Positions 1-10,033 of a stretch of DNA of 64,000 nt are shown here, piece by piece (within the stretch, counting starts at the first letter, position 1; each line of letters begins with the position of its first letter). Under the pieces are notes generated by a model. It saw only the letters and a list, made by a program, of their open reading frames with translations, was not told the DNA's origin and did not search any database. The translations under genes were made by a program, and so were the position numbers. The stretch is from Litorilituus sediminis. GTDB lineage: Bacteria > Pseudomonadota > Gammaproteobacteria > Enterobacterales > Alteromonadaceae. The DNA is taken from contig NZ_CP034759.1 in the NCBI RefSeq assembly GCF_004295665.1, positions 2,666,001-2,730,000 on the forward strand, written 5' to 3'.

Positions 1-1
1 A

Positions 2-1987
2 GCAGCTGATGTTGAAAAGTTGACTGAGCTATATCAGACCTTTGAATTACGACGCTTATTAGCTGAGCTAACAGGGAGTTCTGATTCTGAGCCACAAGAA
101 ACAAGTAAAGCTAAACCAAAACAAGCAAAAGCAAGTACTAGTGATGAAGTGATAGTACAGGCAGTTGAGGTTAGCGAAACTCAATACCAGATTATTTATA
201 ATCAAGACGAATTTCTAACCTGGCTAGCTAAATTGAAAGAATCAAAACGTTTTGCCTTTGATACTGAAACCACCAGTATTGATTACATGCAAGCGGAATT
301 GGTTGGTTTATCTTTTGCTTGCGAACCAGGCAAGGCGGCTTATGTGCCGGTTGCTCATGATTATGTTGGCGCACCAGAGCAATTATCACGTGATTGGGTG
401 TTAGCACAGTTAAAGCCACTATTAGAAAGTACTGAAATATTAAAAATAGGTCAGAACCTTAAATACGATATTAATGTATTAAGTCATTATGATATTGAGG
501 TTCAAGGTATTGCCTTTGATACTATGATTGAGTCTTATTGCTTTAACAGTATTGCCACGCGCCACAATATGGATGCGTTAGCAGAGAAGTATTTAGATCA
601 TAAAACCGTTCACTTTGAAGATATTGCAGGTAAAGGCGCGAAACAACTTACCTTTAATCAAATTGATATTGAAAAAGCAGGACACTATGCCGCAGAAGAT
701 GCTGATATTACCTTAAGGTTACACTTAGCTTTATTCCCTGCCCTTGAGCAATTATCAGAGCAATTAGCGGTATTTAATGACATTGAAATGCCTTTACTGC
801 CAGTGTTAGCACGTATGGAACAAGGTGGCGTATTAATTGATAGCGATTTATTGGCAGAGCAAAGCCAAAGCCTAGGGCAAAGATTAGCTGCGTTAGAAAT
901 TGAAGCACATAACCTTGCTGGACAAAGCTTTAACCTAAGTTCGCCTAAGCAGTTGCAAAAAATTCTCTTTGAAGATTTAAAGATTCCGGTCATCAAAAAA
1001 ACGCCTAAAGGGGCGCCATCAACTGCTGAAGAAGTGTTGCAAGAGTTGGCGTTAGACTACCCATTACCGAAAGTGATATTGGAGAATCGTGGTTTAAGTA
1101 AATTGAAGTCTACTTATACCGACAAACTGCCATTAATGGTTAGCAGCAGAAGTGGTCGCTTACATACTTCTTATCATCAAGCAGTTACTGCGACAGGGCG
1201 TTTATCGTCGACAGAGCCAAATTTACAAAATATTCCAATTCGTAGCGAACAAGGGCGAAAAATTCGTCAAGCCTTTATCGCGCCAAAAGATCATAAGATA
1301 GTGGCGATAGATTACTCGCAAATTGAATTGCGCATTATGGCGCATTTATCTAATGATAAAGGGCTAGTGACAGCCTTTAGTGAAGGTAAAGATATCCATA
1401 AAGCCACCGCGGCGGAAATTTTTGCTGTGCCGCTAGATCAAGTAACTAGCGAACAACGTCGTAGCGCTAAAGCGATTAACTTTGGTTTGATTTATGGTAT
1501 GTCAGCTTTTGGTTTAGCTAAGCAATTACATATAGGTCGTAATCAAGCGCAAGAATATATGGACATGTACTTTAAGCGCTATCCGGGTGTTTTGACTTAT
1601 ATGGAAGAAACGCGTGAACAGGCGAGTAGTCAAGGTTACGTAGAAACCATTTATGGTAGACGTTTATATTTACCTGATATTAATGCCCGCAATGGTATGC
1701 GTAAAAAGGCCGCAGAGCGTGCTGCTATCAATGCCCCAATGCAAGGTACAGCGGCTGATATTATTAAGAAAGCTATGCTAGCAGTTGATACTTGGTTACA
1801 AGAGCAAGCAGACGATAGAATAAAAATGACCATGCAAGTGCATGATGAACTTATCTTTGAAATTCATCAAGATATAGTGGAAGAGACCACGCAAAAGCTG
1901 GTTGAATTAATGAATAACGCTGCTGAGCTTAGCGTGCCTTTAATTGCTGAGGCAGGCATGGGTGATAATTGGGATGAAGCACATTAA
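2..1987 (+). CDS. polA: DNA polymerase I, 3' part (partial at window start)
   Basis: The reading frame is open to the window edge, so only about the last 660 residues are present; the TTG at 20 is not a real start. The 5'-3' exonuclease domain is almost wholly missing, and its last helix (LYQTFELRRLL) opens the window. The 3'-5' proofreading domain carries FDTETTS (near visible residue 80), QNLKYDINVL and YAAEDADITLRLH, so the acidic metal ligands are intact. The polymerase domain has motif A (AIDYSQIELRIMAHL, near 430), motif B (RRSAKAINFGLIYG) and motif C (QVHDELIFE, near 607). The enzyme fills gaps in repair and removes Okazaki primers. The final residues run close to a strong -10 box and terminator, suggesting a separate small RNA downstream. 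Confidence 0.97.
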   Translation, partial: AADVEKLTELYQTFELRRLLAELTGSSDSEPQETSKAKPKQAKASTSDEVIVQAVEVSETQYQIIYNQDEFLTWLAKLKESKRFAFDTETTSIDYMQAELVGLSFACEPGKAAYVPVAHDYVGAPEQLSRDWVLAQLKPLLESTEILKIGQNLKYDINVLSHYDIEVQGIAFDTMIESYCFNSIATRHNMDALAEKYLDHKTVHFEDIAGKGAKQLTFNQIDIEKAGHYAAEDADITLRLHLALFPALEQLSEQLAVFNDIEMPLLPVLARMEQGGVLIDSDLLAEQSQSLGQRLAALEIEAHNLAGQSFNLSSPKQLQKILFEDLKIPVIKKTPKGAPSTAEEVLQELALDYPLPKVILENRGLSKLKSTYTDKLPLMVSSRSGRLHTSYHQAVTATGRLSSTEPNLQNIPIRSEQGRKIRQAFIAPKDHKIVAIDYSQIELRIMAHLSNDKGLVTAFSEGKDIHKATAAEIFAVPLDQVTSEQRRSAKAINFGLIYGMSAFGLAKQLHIGRNQAQEYMDMYFKRYPGVLTYMEETREQASSQGYVETIYGRRLYLPDINARNGMRKKAAERAAINAPMQGTAADIIKKAMLAVDTWLQEQADDRIKMTMQVHDELIFEIHQDIVEETTQKLVELMNNAAELSVPLIAEAGMGDNWDEAH

Positions 1988-2042
1988 CCTTCAAATTATT
2001 TGAAACTAAATTGTACAATTAATGGTCATATATAATGCGTGG

Positions 2043-2125
2043 TGGTTTTCCCGATTACATCGCGTGTTTCATGTTTGGCTGCTGCACTTATTCTCGGAGA
2101 GGAATAACGTGGGCAGCCTTTTTTT
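2043..2125 (+). ncRNA. Candidate small RNA downstream of polA (Spot 42 position)
   Basis: After the polA stop there is a consensus -10 box TATAAT at 2031-2036, then about 83 nt ending in a strong intrinsic terminator. The -35 is poor: TTGTAC at 2011-2016 leaves only 14 bp of spacing, and AAATTG at 2008-2013 gives 17 bp. In enterics and vibrios the gene just after polA is spf (Spot 42), a regulatory RNA of about 109 nt. Synteny and architecture match, but sequence similarity to Spot 42 is not convincing by eye beyond a shared TTTGGCTG. It could instead be only the polA terminator. The start is inferred from the -10 position. Confidence 0.45.
2077..2125 (+). terminator. Intrinsic terminator of the post-polA RNA
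   Basis: GGCTGC (2077-2082) pairs with GCAGCC (2113-2118), and the inner TTATTC (2088-2093) pairs with GAATAA (2102-2107). Seven T residues follow at 2119-2125. It would end polA read-through and any RNA started at the -10 box upstream. Confidence 0.8.
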
Positions 2126-2144
2126 ATCTTCAGTTTTTACCATG

Positions 2145-3056
2145 CTAGAAGTCGAGTTCGCAGCCACTACCTAAGTTAACTATGCGATCTGTTTCACCAC
2201 TTTGTTTAAATTCAATTAAAGCTAAATTGATATCATCAAGCAAGGTATGCCAGTTAGGGTATTTATTGCTGACAGCATAATATAAGTGATTGTATTTTAA
2301 CGCAGGTTTTACTTGTTCTACGCCGTTAAGCAGCGCCTGTTTATTACGGTTAGAAAGCTCTGAGTAATTAACGCTGAAATTAAACACTTCTGGATCGCCA
2401 ACAATTAAGCGCACACGTTTGGCCACTAATAACTTCATTAGTTGCAATTCATCAACAGCATCTATGGTAGAAAACTGGTCGCTGTCCATCATGGCATCAA
2501 ATTCTGGTGTATTTTGATAGCCACGAACAACGCCAATCATTTTCCCTTTCAGGTTGCTTAAATTAGGCTCTAACTGGAAGGGATCGCCTTTACGTTTTAA
2601 TAAGGCTAATTCACCGCCAGTAAAGCGATTAGATAGCGCTAATAACTCGCGGCGCTTTTTCCCTTGAATAACATCAGATGGTGCTGAACTCTCAATAAAG
2701 TATTCAGGAAATAAAATATCCATATCGCCTTGCTCGACAAGTTTTACCGAACGAGCCCATGGGAAAAAGTGAATATTGACCTGATAACCTTTGCTAACTA
2801 ACAGTGCTACGGTTAGCTGAAATACCCAGCCCTTATTACAGACTTCTTCACTAATATAAGGCGGCCAATTTAATGTTGCCAGATTAAGTACTTTGTTAGA
2901 GTCAGCGTTAAAACGATAGCCTTGTGCGGTTTTTTCTCCTAAGACGGTGTATTCAGTGCCATCCTTAAAATAACTGACCTTGAGGCTAGTTTCGTTTGCT
3001 AAGCTCGGGCTAGATATTAAGTAGATGAGTAAATAGATAGCTAAGATAAGCCTCAT
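2145..3056 (-). CDS. Periplasmic solute-binding protein, family 3 type, orphan
   Basis: About 303 residues with an N-terminal signal peptide (hydrophobic stretch, then SLANE), so the protein is probably periplasmic. The body resembles bacterial extracellular solute-binding protein family 3 (amino-acid/polar solute binding, two-lobed). Recognisable features are the LATLNWPPYISE opening, PWARSVKLVEQGDMDILFPEYF, and a GKMIGVVRGYQ second-lobe start. No permease or ATPase gene is adjacent, as is common for such proteins in Alteromonadales, so the ligand and partner are unknown. I prefer the ATG at 3056 over the GTG at 3065 because AGGGTG sits at normal spacing before the ATG. Confidence 0.75.
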   Translation of the reverse strand: MRLILAIYLLIYLISSPSLANETSLKVSYFKDGTEYTVLGEKTAQGYRFNADSNKVLNLATLNWPPYISEEVCNKGWVFQLTVALLVSKGYQVNIHFFPWARSVKLVEQGDMDILFPEYFIESSAPSDVIQGKKRRELLALSNRFTGGELALLKRKGDPFQLEPNLSNLKGKMIGVVRGYQNTPEFDAMMDSDQFSTIDAVDELQLMKLLVAKRVRLIVGDPEVFNFSVNYSELSNRNKQALLNGVEQVKPALKYNHLYYAVSNKYPNWHTLLDDINLALIEFKQSGETDRIVNLGSGCELDF

Positions 3057-3201
3057 TTTAATCACCCTATTCCGTTAGTTTATTACTGAGGGTAAGTAGT
3101 TTCATTTAAGTGCTCTTAAAATAAAGCTAATAATATTTAACTATAGCCTTAAGCATTTATTTCGCCAAAATACTGGCTTAGTTATAGTAAGCACGATTTA
3201 G

Positions 3202-5295
3202 CTAAGCATTAGAATACTGCTCTTTATTGCCTAGCCAGCGTTGGATTAAGGCTTGTGCCGTTTGTGGCTGTTGGCGCGCAAGTAAATAAGCCTTCTGCTG
3301 AATATCACTAATCAGGTAGCCATCTCTGACCAAATCGGCAATTTTTAGCTCAGCTAAGCCTGTTTGTCTTGTACCTAGTAGCTCGCCTGGTCCGCGTATT
3401 TCTAAGTCTTTCTCGGCAATAACAAAGCCATCATTACTTTCCCTAAGTACAGCCAAGCGCTTAGTGGCGGTTTTTGAAAGTGGTGCTTTATACATAAGCA
3501 CACAATGCGAGGCGATAGAGCCACGACCAACCCGACCACGTAACTGGTGTAATTGGGCTAATCCTAAGCGCTCAGGGTTTTCAATCACCATTAAACTGGA
3601 ATTAGGCACATCAACACCAACTTCGATAACCGTTGTCGCGACAAGTAAGTGTAAGTCGCCTTGTTTAAAGGCATCCATAATTTCTTGCTTTTCCGCCGGC
3701 TTCATACGCCCATGTACTAAGCCAACCTTTAATTCTGCCAGTTGTGCTTGTAAGTACTGCGCGGTATCTTCGGCGGCTTGGCACTGTAGCACTTCCGACT
3801 CTTCAATCAGCGTACACACCCAGTAAGCTTGGCGATTATCTTCACTGCATGCTTGTCTAATACGTTCGATAACATCATCACGGCGGCTATCTGGTAGCGC
3901 TATGGTATTGATAGGCGTTCGACCCGGTGGTAATTCATCTATTACCGAGGTATCTAAGTCAGCATATGCTGTCATGGCTAAGGTACGCGGAATAGGCGTA
4001 GCTGTCATGATAAGTTGGTGCGGATAGTAATTATCAAAAACGCCCTTTTCTCTTAGCGATAAGCGTTGATGAACACCAAATTTATGCTGCTCATCAATAA
4101 TAATTAATACCAGCTTATGAAAGCTAACATCATCTTGAAATAGTGCGTGCGTGCCAATCACCATTTGCATTTCACCGCTGGCGATACGTGTAAGTGCTTC
4201 TCTTCTTGCTTTAGCCTTGGTTTTGCCAGCTAACCAACCAACGTTAATATCTAATGGTTGTAACCAATTTTGAAAATTAATGGCGTGTTGCTCTGCTAAT
4301 ATTTCTGTCGGCGCCATTAAGGCCACTTGATAACCTTGGCTAATTGCAGTTAATGCCGCTAAGGCGGCAACTAAGGTTTTACCTGAGCCGACATCACCTT
4401 GTACTAAACGCATCATAGGGTGGTTTTTAGCTAGATCGGCTTTTATTTCCTTCACCACACGTGATTGCGCACCCGTTGGTGAAAAGGGTAATGAGTCTAA
4501 AAAGGCTTGGGTAATTTTATCATCGCCATGTAAAGCAAGGGCATCATGCACATCACTGTTTTGCCTTAGCTTTTGCATACTTAAATTATGGGCGAGCAAC
4601 TCTTCTTTTATTAAACGTAGTTGTGCTGGGTGCTTACCTTGCTCTAGTTGCTCAACTGAAGTATCAGGCGGTGGCCTGTGAATGATAGTTAAAGCATCAC
4701 TTAAGCTATAAGGCTCATCGAAAAGGTGTGCAGGTAGTAGCTCATCAACTTGCCCGCGCTGTAATCTTACTAATGCTTGCTCGGTTAAGCTGCGCAGTGA
4801 TACTTGTCTTAAACCATCGGTACTTGGGTAGACAGGGGTTAAGGTTTCTTCTACTGGCGTTAATGGATTGTCTTGATCAAGCGCTTTATATTCAGGGTGA
4901 ACAATTTGATAGCCCCTTGGACCACGTTTTATTTCACCGTAACAGCGAATCGCTTTGCCTAAACTAAGGTTATTCTTTTGACTAGCGGTAAAGCTAAAGA
5001 AACACAGTTGAATGCTGCCAGTACCATCGTTGACGGTAACCACTAACATACGGCGCTTGCCTTGAGTCACCTGATTGCTGGTGACTTCACCAATGATATT
5101 AGTTGACATACCGGGCAATAAATCCCGTATGGTGGTAACACGGGTTTTATCTTCGTATCTTAGTGGTAGATGAAAGAGTAGATCTTGAACAGAGTGTAAG
5201 CCAATTTTATCAAGTTTAGCCGCCAAACTTGGGCCAACCCCTTTAAGGCTAGTTAAAGCAATTTGTGATAACTTGGTTAACGCCTCTGTTGCCAT
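3202..5295 (-). CDS. recG: ATP-dependent DNA helicase RecG
   Basis: 697 residues, normal for RecG. The N-terminal wedge/OB region begins LTSLKGVGPSLAAKLDKIG and includes an OB-like stretch around residues 60-150. The helicase core has Walker A GDVGSGKT near residue 300, a DEQH box (IIDEQHKFGVHQR) near 400, MTATPIPRTLA, and motif VI LRGRVGRG. RecG regresses stalled replication forks and branch-migrates Holliday junctions. It lies directly downstream of trmH (18-bp gap, same strand), as in the enteric spoT-trmH-recG cluster, so co-transcription is likely. Confidence 0.97.
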   Translation of the reverse strand: MATEALTKLSQIALTSLKGVGPSLAAKLDKIGLHSVQDLLFHLPLRYEDKTRVTTIRDLLPGMSTNIIGEVTSNQVTQGKRRMLVVTVNDGTGSIQLCFFSFTASQKNNLSLGKAIRCYGEIKRGPRGYQIVHPEYKALDQDNPLTPVEETLTPVYPSTDGLRQVSLRSLTEQALVRLQRGQVDELLPAHLFDEPYSLSDALTIIHRPPPDTSVEQLEQGKHPAQLRLIKEELLAHNLSMQKLRQNSDVHDALALHGDDKITQAFLDSLPFSPTGAQSRVVKEIKADLAKNHPMMRLVQGDVGSGKTLVAALAALTAISQGYQVALMAPTEILAEQHAINFQNWLQPLDINVGWLAGKTKAKARREALTRIASGEMQMVIGTHALFQDDVSFHKLVLIIIDEQHKFGVHQRLSLREKGVFDNYYPHQLIMTATPIPRTLAMTAYADLDTSVIDELPPGRTPINTIALPDSRRDDVIERIRQACSEDNRQAYWVCTLIEESEVLQCQAAEDTAQYLQAQLAELKVGLVHGRMKPAEKQEIMDAFKQGDLHLLVATTVIEVGVDVPNSSLMVIENPERLGLAQLHQLRGRVGRGSIASHCVLMYKAPLSKTATKRLAVLRESNDGFVIAEKDLEIRGPGELLGTRQTGLAELKIADLVRDGYLISDIQQKAYLLARQQPQTAQALIQRWLGNKEQYSNA

Positions 5296-5313
5296 AAAAT
5301 TGAATTTACCTGC

Positions 5314-6021
5314 TTAGTCGTCAATATGTTGCCAAGCATCTTTATTCATTTGCATTTTTTGCCACCAAGCTTCGTCGGCAACAATTTGGCCGTTTTCATC
5401 TATGGCAGGGTAAGGCAAGCCCTTACGTTGACAGGCTTCAGCAAAGATAGGGTGACCACCTTCAAATAATACCCGTTGACGGCGCTCTTCACTCAGGCTT
5501 GGTTTGTCATACATGCCAGCAAGTTGTCGTTGTCTTTGCGCTTCATATAGAACCACGGAACAGGCAACGGAAACGTTTAATGATTGCACCATGCCAACCA
5601 TAGGGATAATGATATCTTGATCTGCTAATGCTAACGCTTCTTTTGAGGCGCCAAACTTTTCTTGCCCTAAAATGATAGCGGTAGGCTTAGTGTAATCAAT
5701 TTCTTTAAAGTCAACGGCGGTATCTGATAGGTTGGTTACCAGTACTTGCATGCCTTGGGCTTTTAATGCTGCGATGGCATCGGCTGTGTTGTGATAGTTG
5801 TGAACATCAATCCAATTTTGACTACCGGCAGCACTGCCGCCGCGTACTTCCATTTCTTCACTTTTCCACACCGCATGAACATCACTAACACCTATGGCGT
5901 CACAGGTACGAACAACGGCAGCTAGGTTATGGTGTTTATGAACGCCTTCCATACAAACGGTTAAATCTGGCTGGCGTTTATCTAGCATAGTATTAATGCG
6001 TTCAAGTCTTTCTGGTGTCAT
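5314..6021 (-). CDS. trmH: tRNA (guanosine(18)-2'-O)-methyltransferase TrmH
   Basis: 235 residues of the SPOUT methyltransferase family. Motifs visible are NLAAVVRTCDAIGV (motif 1 with the catalytic Arg), AIILGQEKFGAS (motif 2) and VGMVQSLNVSVACSVVLYEAQ (motif 3, the trefoil-knot SAM site). The C-terminal extension after residue 170 is the TrmH-type arm. It 2'-O-methylates G18 in the D-loop of tRNAs in the cytoplasm. It sits between ridA and recG on the same strand. The gap to ridA is about 150 bp, so there may be an internal promoter. Confidence 0.95.
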   Translation of the reverse strand: MTPERLERINTMLDKRQPDLTVCMEGVHKHHNLAAVVRTCDAIGVSDVHAVWKSEEMEVRGGSAAGSQNWIDVHNYHNTADAIAALKAQGMQVLVTNLSDTAVDFKEIDYTKPTAIILGQEKFGASKEALALADQDIIIPMVGMVQSLNVSVACSVVLYEAQRQRQLAGMYDKPSLSEERRQRVLFEGGHPIFAEACQRKGLPYPAIDENGQIVADEAWWQKMQMNKDAWQHIDD

Positions 6022-6175
6022 GACAGTAATCTTTTAAAAATAAGAGCAGTTAATATTCTAAATGAATGATATTTAGGCAAAGCCGTCAAACTTTGAGTCC
6101 ATGAGCTTATCTGTATAAGTGAATAGGACGAAAAGTGACGACAATGCAGCGTAAATTTTATTCAAAACGAATATT

Positions 6176-6565
6176 TTAGTTTACGCTAGGCAATTCCATT
6201 ACACCGTCAATTTCAATATCAACGTCTTTTGGTAATTTAGAAATTTGAATAGCAGCACGTGCTGGGTATGGCTGTTCAAAGTACTTAGACATGATTTCAT
6301 TGACGGTGGCAAAGTTGCTTAAGTCAGTCATAAAAATGTTTACTTTAACCATGTCGTTGATGTTACCACCAGCTGCTTCACATACTGCAGATAGATTTTT
6401 AAATACTTGCTCAGTTTGCTCAGCAAAGCCACCTTCAACGACTTCCATAGTTTCAGGCACAAGTGGAATTTGACCTGATAGATATACGGTGTTGTTTACT
6501 TTTACTGCTTGGCTGTATGTACCAATGGCGCTTGGCGCTTTGTCTGTTGAAATAATGCTTTTCAT
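6176..6565 (-). CDS. ridA: RidA family 2-iminobutanoate/2-iminopropanoate deaminase
   Basis: About 129 residues from the preferred start. The open frame extends to 6619 but would then overlap the end of spoT. The ATG at 6565 is preceded by AGGAATTACT, a good ribosome site, and gives the standard [19 protein letters not shown] opening. Family motifs include [27 protein letters not shown] and the C-terminal [20 protein letters not shown] with the Arg that binds the substrate carboxylate. RidA hydrolyses reactive enamine/imine products of PLP enzymes. Its placement between spoT and trmH is an insertion relative to the E. coli order. Confidence 0.95.
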   Translation of the reverse strand: MKSIISTDKAPSAIGTYSQAVKVNNTVYLSGQIPLVPETMEVVEGGFAEQTEQVFKNLSAVCEAAGGNINDMVKVNIFMTDLSNFATVNEIMSKYFEQPYPARAAIQISKLPKDVDIEIDGVMELPSVN

Positions 6566-6587
6566 AGTAATTCCTACTGCTTGTTGT

Positions 6588-8699
6588 TTATTTGTTACGG
6601 ATGACGCGCTGAACATCAACCATCACTTTAATTTTACGAATAATATCAGCTAAATGAATACGATCTCGACAGGTTATTTCCATATCAATAACGTATAAGC
6701 CAGAATCTTTTTCACCTGAGTTTAAGTTGTGCACATTAGAGCCACATTTAGCGACAACGCTAGTTAGCAATGCAAGTGCGCCTTGGTGGTTAACAATCTC
6801 GACACGCAAACGGGCAATAAATTCACGATCGATATCGCTATCCCACTTTACTGGGAATAAGCTGCCTTGCTCATGACCTTTAATATTACGACAGCCGTGT
6901 TGATGCACCATCAAGCCTTTACCTGGGCTTAAATAAGCTAAAATAGAGTCCCCAGGAATTGGGCGACAACATTTACCATAGCTTACTAACATGCCTTCAG
7001 TACCTTTAATTGGCATTTTCGCTTTTGAAGGGTTCGGGGTGATATCTATGGTATCTTCGGTAAATTCATTGGTTAATTGACGGGCAATACCAATACTTAA
7101 GGCATTACCTAAGCCAATATTGGTGATCAGTTCGTCAAAGCTTTTGTTGCCACTTTTTTGTACTACTTCATCAATTTTTTCTTGGCTGATGTCTTCTAAT
7201 TTAGTTTTACCTAAGGCGTGGCTTAATAAACGTAAACCAAGCGCATGTGATTCATCTTTCTCGCGTGATCTTAAATAGGTGCGAATTTTTAAACGAGCTT
7301 TGGCGGTAACAACGAAGTTTAACCAAGTGGCATTGGGTCTTGCTGCGGCTGAGGTAATAACTTCAATAGTTTGCCCAGAGTCGAGCGGTTGGCTAAGTGG
7401 GTAAGGTTTACGATCTACTTTAACACCAACACAAGAATTGCCGACATCAGTGTGTACTGCATAAGCGAAGTCTACCGCAGTTGCGCCCATAGGTAGTTCA
7501 ATAATGCGACCTTCAGGAGTAAACACATAGATTTCTTCAGGGAATAAATCTGATTTAACATTTTCAATAAATTCAAATGAGCTACCGGCACTTTGTTGTA
7601 GCTCAAGTAAGCTTTGCATCCAGCGTCTGGCTTTCATTTGTGCGGTTGTGCCTGTGTCATCACCGGCTTGTTTGTATAGCCAGTGCGCAGCAACCCCCAT
7701 ATCAGCCATCTGATCCATATCTTGGGTACGAATTTGAATTTCTACCGGAATACCGTGCGGGCCAATAAGTGAAGTATGCAATGATTGATAGCCATTGGTT
7801 TTTGGTATGGCAATATAATCTTTAAAGCGAGTTTCAATGGGCTTAAAGAGGTTGTGTACAGCACCTAATGCGCGGTAGCAGTTATCGAGACTGTCTTCAA
7901 CGATAACGCGAAAGGCGTAAATGTCCATGACTTCATTGAACATTAGCTCTTTGTTTTGCATTTTACGGTAGATAGAGTAAAGGTGCTTTTCACGGCCTAA
8001 TACTTGCGCTTTAATGCCACTTTCTTCAAGGCGTGCGGCAATTTCTTCCTGAATATTATTAACAATGGCTTTTCGATTACCGCGAGCACTTTTTACTGCT
8101 GATTTTAGTGCTCGTGAACGCATAGGATATAAGGCTTCAAAGCCTAATAATTCCAGCTCGTTTTTAATATCATGAATACCTAAGCGGTTAGCAATTGGCG
8201 CATACACATCTAAAGTTTCACGAGCAATTCTACGGCGTTTATCCGGTCTTAAAGAACCTAGCGTGCGCATATTGTGAGTTCTATCGGCAAGCTTGATTAA
8301 GATAACGCGAATATCTTGCACCATAGCCAAGACCATCTTACGGAAGTTTTCCGCTTGCATTTCTTCTTTGTTATCAAATTTTAGCTTGTCTAACTTACTT
8401 ACGCCTTCAACTAGCTCGGCGACGGTATGCCCAAATAATTCAGCGAGCTCATCTTTGGTGACTTCAGTATCTTCAATAACATCATGAAGTAAGGCTGCCA
8501 TTAAGGTTTCATGATCAAGATGCATTTTGGCTAAATTAATGGCAACGGCTACTGGGTGGGTGATATAAGGATCACCACTTGAGCGCATTTGTCCTTCATG
8601 GGCATCTCTTGCCACAATATAGGCATGCTTTAATAAATCAATTTGTACTTTTGACAGGTAAGAAGAGCTTATTTCTTTTAACGGTTCGAATAGGTACAC
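6588..8699 (-). CDS. spoT: Bifunctional (p)ppGpp synthetase/hydrolase SpoT
   Basis: 703 residues, full length. The GTG start gives MYLFEPLKE, matching the enteric SpoT opening, and is preceded by TGGAGTGATAG. The HD hydrolase domain has [11 protein letters not shown] (His/Asp near 72-73). The synthetase domain lies around residues 230-350 ([20 protein letters not shown]). TGS starts near 388 ([16 protein letters not shown]), followed by a helical region with a [15 protein letters not shown] Cys cluster ([12 protein letters not shown]) and an ACT domain near 630-700. It sets alarmone levels during nutrient stress. The hydrolase residues look intact. Confidence 0.97.
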   Translation of the reverse strand: MYLFEPLKEISSSYLSKVQIDLLKHAYIVARDAHEGQMRSSGDPYITHPVAVAINLAKMHLDHETLMAALLHDVIEDTEVTKDELAELFGHTVAELVEGVSKLDKLKFDNKEEMQAENFRKMVLAMVQDIRVILIKLADRTHNMRTLGSLRPDKRRRIARETLDVYAPIANRLGIHDIKNELELLGFEALYPMRSRALKSAVKSARGNRKAIVNNIQEEIAARLEESGIKAQVLGREKHLYSIYRKMQNKELMFNEVMDIYAFRVIVEDSLDNCYRALGAVHNLFKPIETRFKDYIAIPKTNGYQSLHTSLIGPHGIPVEIQIRTQDMDQMADMGVAAHWLYKQAGDDTGTTAQMKARRWMQSLLELQQSAGSSFEFIENVKSDLFPEEIYVFTPEGRIIELPMGATAVDFAYAVHTDVGNSCVGVKVDRKPYPLSQPLDSGQTIEVITSAAARPNATWLNFVVTAKARLKIRTYLRSREKDESHALGLRLLSHALGKTKLEDISQEKIDEVVQKSGNKSFDELITNIGLGNALSIGIARQLTNEFTEDTIDITPNPSKAKMPIKGTEGMLVSYGKCCRPIPGDSILAYLSPGKGLMVHQHGCRNIKGHEQGSLFPVKWDSDIDREFIARLRVEIVNHQGALALLTSVVAKCGSNVHNLNSGEKDSGLYVIDMEITCRDRIHLADIIRKIKVMVDVQRVIRNK

Positions 8700-8773
8700 C
8701 TATCACTCCAAATCATTAATAAATTCGAGTATATACGTTAGAATACGCGGCATTTTTGCTAAATGCAAAGCAA

Positions 8774-8822
8774 TAAAAAACGCGTATCTCGTCTGTTGTT
8801 TAAAACAGAGCTAAGGTACGCG
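8774..8822 (-). terminator. Possible terminator between rpoZ and spoT
   Basis: On the minus strand CGCGTA (8822-8817) pairs with TACGCG (8786-8781), with additional inner pairing of CTCTGT and ACAGACGAG. A U-rich tail follows at 8780-8774. It lies between rpoZ and spoT, usually one operon in enterics, and would imply partial read-through or a separate spoT promoter. The 8700-8861 gap holds nothing else obvious. Confidence 0.5.
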
Positions 8823-8861
8823 CTTTCGCTAAATTTATAGGCGCTACGTAGTAGCGTTAAA

Positions 8862-9149
8862 CTAGCTTAGTTCGTCTTGTTGACCACCAACAATTGCTGC
8901 TACAGCGTCTAATTCTGCTGTGTCTTGTTCAATTTGTTCTTGGCGCTCAGAGTTATCCATTACTTCGGTAGAAATTAAATCAGCTTCAATTTCACGTAAA
9001 GCAATTACAGTTGGTTTGTCATTTTCAACTTCAACTAATGGATCTTTACCGCCCGTAGCTATTTGACGAGCACGACGTGATGCAACTAACACCAAATCAA
9101 AACGATTACCGATCTTCTCTACGGCATCTTCAACTGTTACGCGAGCCAT
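8862..9149 (-). CDS. rpoZ: DNA-directed RNA polymerase omega subunit
   Basis: 95 residues, with the omega family opening [34 protein letters not shown] and the central [10 protein letters not shown]. The acidic C-terminal tail is typical of gammaproteobacteria. Omega assists assembly of beta' and carries part of a ppGpp site, fitting its neighbour spoT. The ATG is preceded by TTGGAGTGACCAA, a good ribosome site. Upstream gmk is on the same strand, 117 bp away. Confidence 0.97.
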   Translation of the reverse strand: MARVTVEDAVEKIGNRFDLVLVASRRARQIATGGKDPLVEVENDKPTVIALREIEADLISTEVMDNSERQEQIEQDTAELDAVAAIVGGQQDELS

Positions 9150-9266
9150 TTGGTCACTCCAACTAATAAAATAGTTGCGTAGTTTACTGTTCGCTCGCTA
9201 ATTAAGCAAGCGCTAGCCAGTAAATTTGCAACGAAAACAGGTTAAATTTTACTAACAATGATAACT

Positions 9267-9893
9267 TTAGCTCACTAAATCAGCTAAAAGTTTTTGATGC
9301 TGGGCAGCTTGTTGAGATTGCGTTAAGCGCTTGCTGTTAACTATGGTGTTTAGTTCAGACAAGGCTTGCTGAAAATCATCATTGATAATGATGTAATCAA
9401 ACTCGTGATAATGCGAACATTCAGCCTGGGCTTTTGCCATGCGTGCCGCGATGACTTCATCACTGTCTTGACCACGACCGCGTAGGCGGTTTTCTAGCTC
9501 TTGCTTTGATGGTGGACAAATAAAGATGGTGGTAACTTCGGGCTTTTTCGCACGTACTTGTTGTGCACCTTGCCAGTCTATATCTAAAAATACGTCAATA
9601 CCTTGTGCTAATTGGGCATCAATTGCCGCTTCTGATGTGCCGTAAAAATTGCCAAATACTTCAGCATGTTCATAAAAAGCACCTTGTTCAATTTGCGCTT
9701 TAAATTCATCAACACTAACAAAATGATAATGTACGCCATTCTCTTCGCCAGGGCGTGCATCACGTGTGGTATGAGAGACCGACACTTGCATTGCTCTTGA
9801 GCTATTGTTTTGCTCAAGTAACGCTTTGATTAAGCTTGACTTCCCTGCACCACTTGGCGCAGAAAGAATAAATAGGTTACCGGTAACTGACAC
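9267..9893 (-). CDS. gmk: Guanylate kinase
   Basis: 208 residues. The P-loop is [14 protein letters not shown] near residues 9-22, followed by [23 protein letters not shown], the GMP-binding segment with conserved Arg and Tyr. Later motifs are [17 protein letters not shown] ([13 protein letters not shown]), the RLRGRGQDS lid and YIIINDDF. It phosphorylates GMP to GDP in the cytoplasm. It heads the gmk-rpoZ-spoT cluster and links guanine nucleotide supply to alarmone metabolism. Confidence 0.97.
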   Translation of the reverse strand: MSVTGNLFILSAPSGAGKSSLIKALLEQNNSSRAMQVSVSHTTRDARPGEENGVHYHFVSVDEFKAQIEQGAFYEHAEVFGNFYGTSEAAIDAQLAQGIDVFLDIDWQGAQQVRAKKPEVTTIFICPPSKQELENRLRGRGQDSDEVIAARMAKAQAECSHYHEFDYIIINDDFQQALSELNTIVNSKRLTQSQQAAQHQKLLADLVS

Positions 9894-9950
9894 GATATTT
9901 CCTTAATATTGCTTGCGATAAAAAAGGTATTGGCAGGAGAAATTGTAGCC

Positions 9951-10003
9951 AATAAAAAAGCTGAGCGATATTTTACTCTATTAGAATAAAAAAAGCTCAG
10001 CTT
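9951..10003 (-). terminator. Terminator of the aminotransferase gene
   Basis: The 9-bp arms AAGCTGAGC (9958-9966) and GCTCAGCTT (9995-10003) form a stem with T-rich flanks on both sides. On the minus strand it follows the aminotransferase stop and separates that gene from gmk. Confidence 0.8.
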
Positions 10004-10033
10004 GATTTTTAACGCTAGTTGTTTGGTTAGCGA

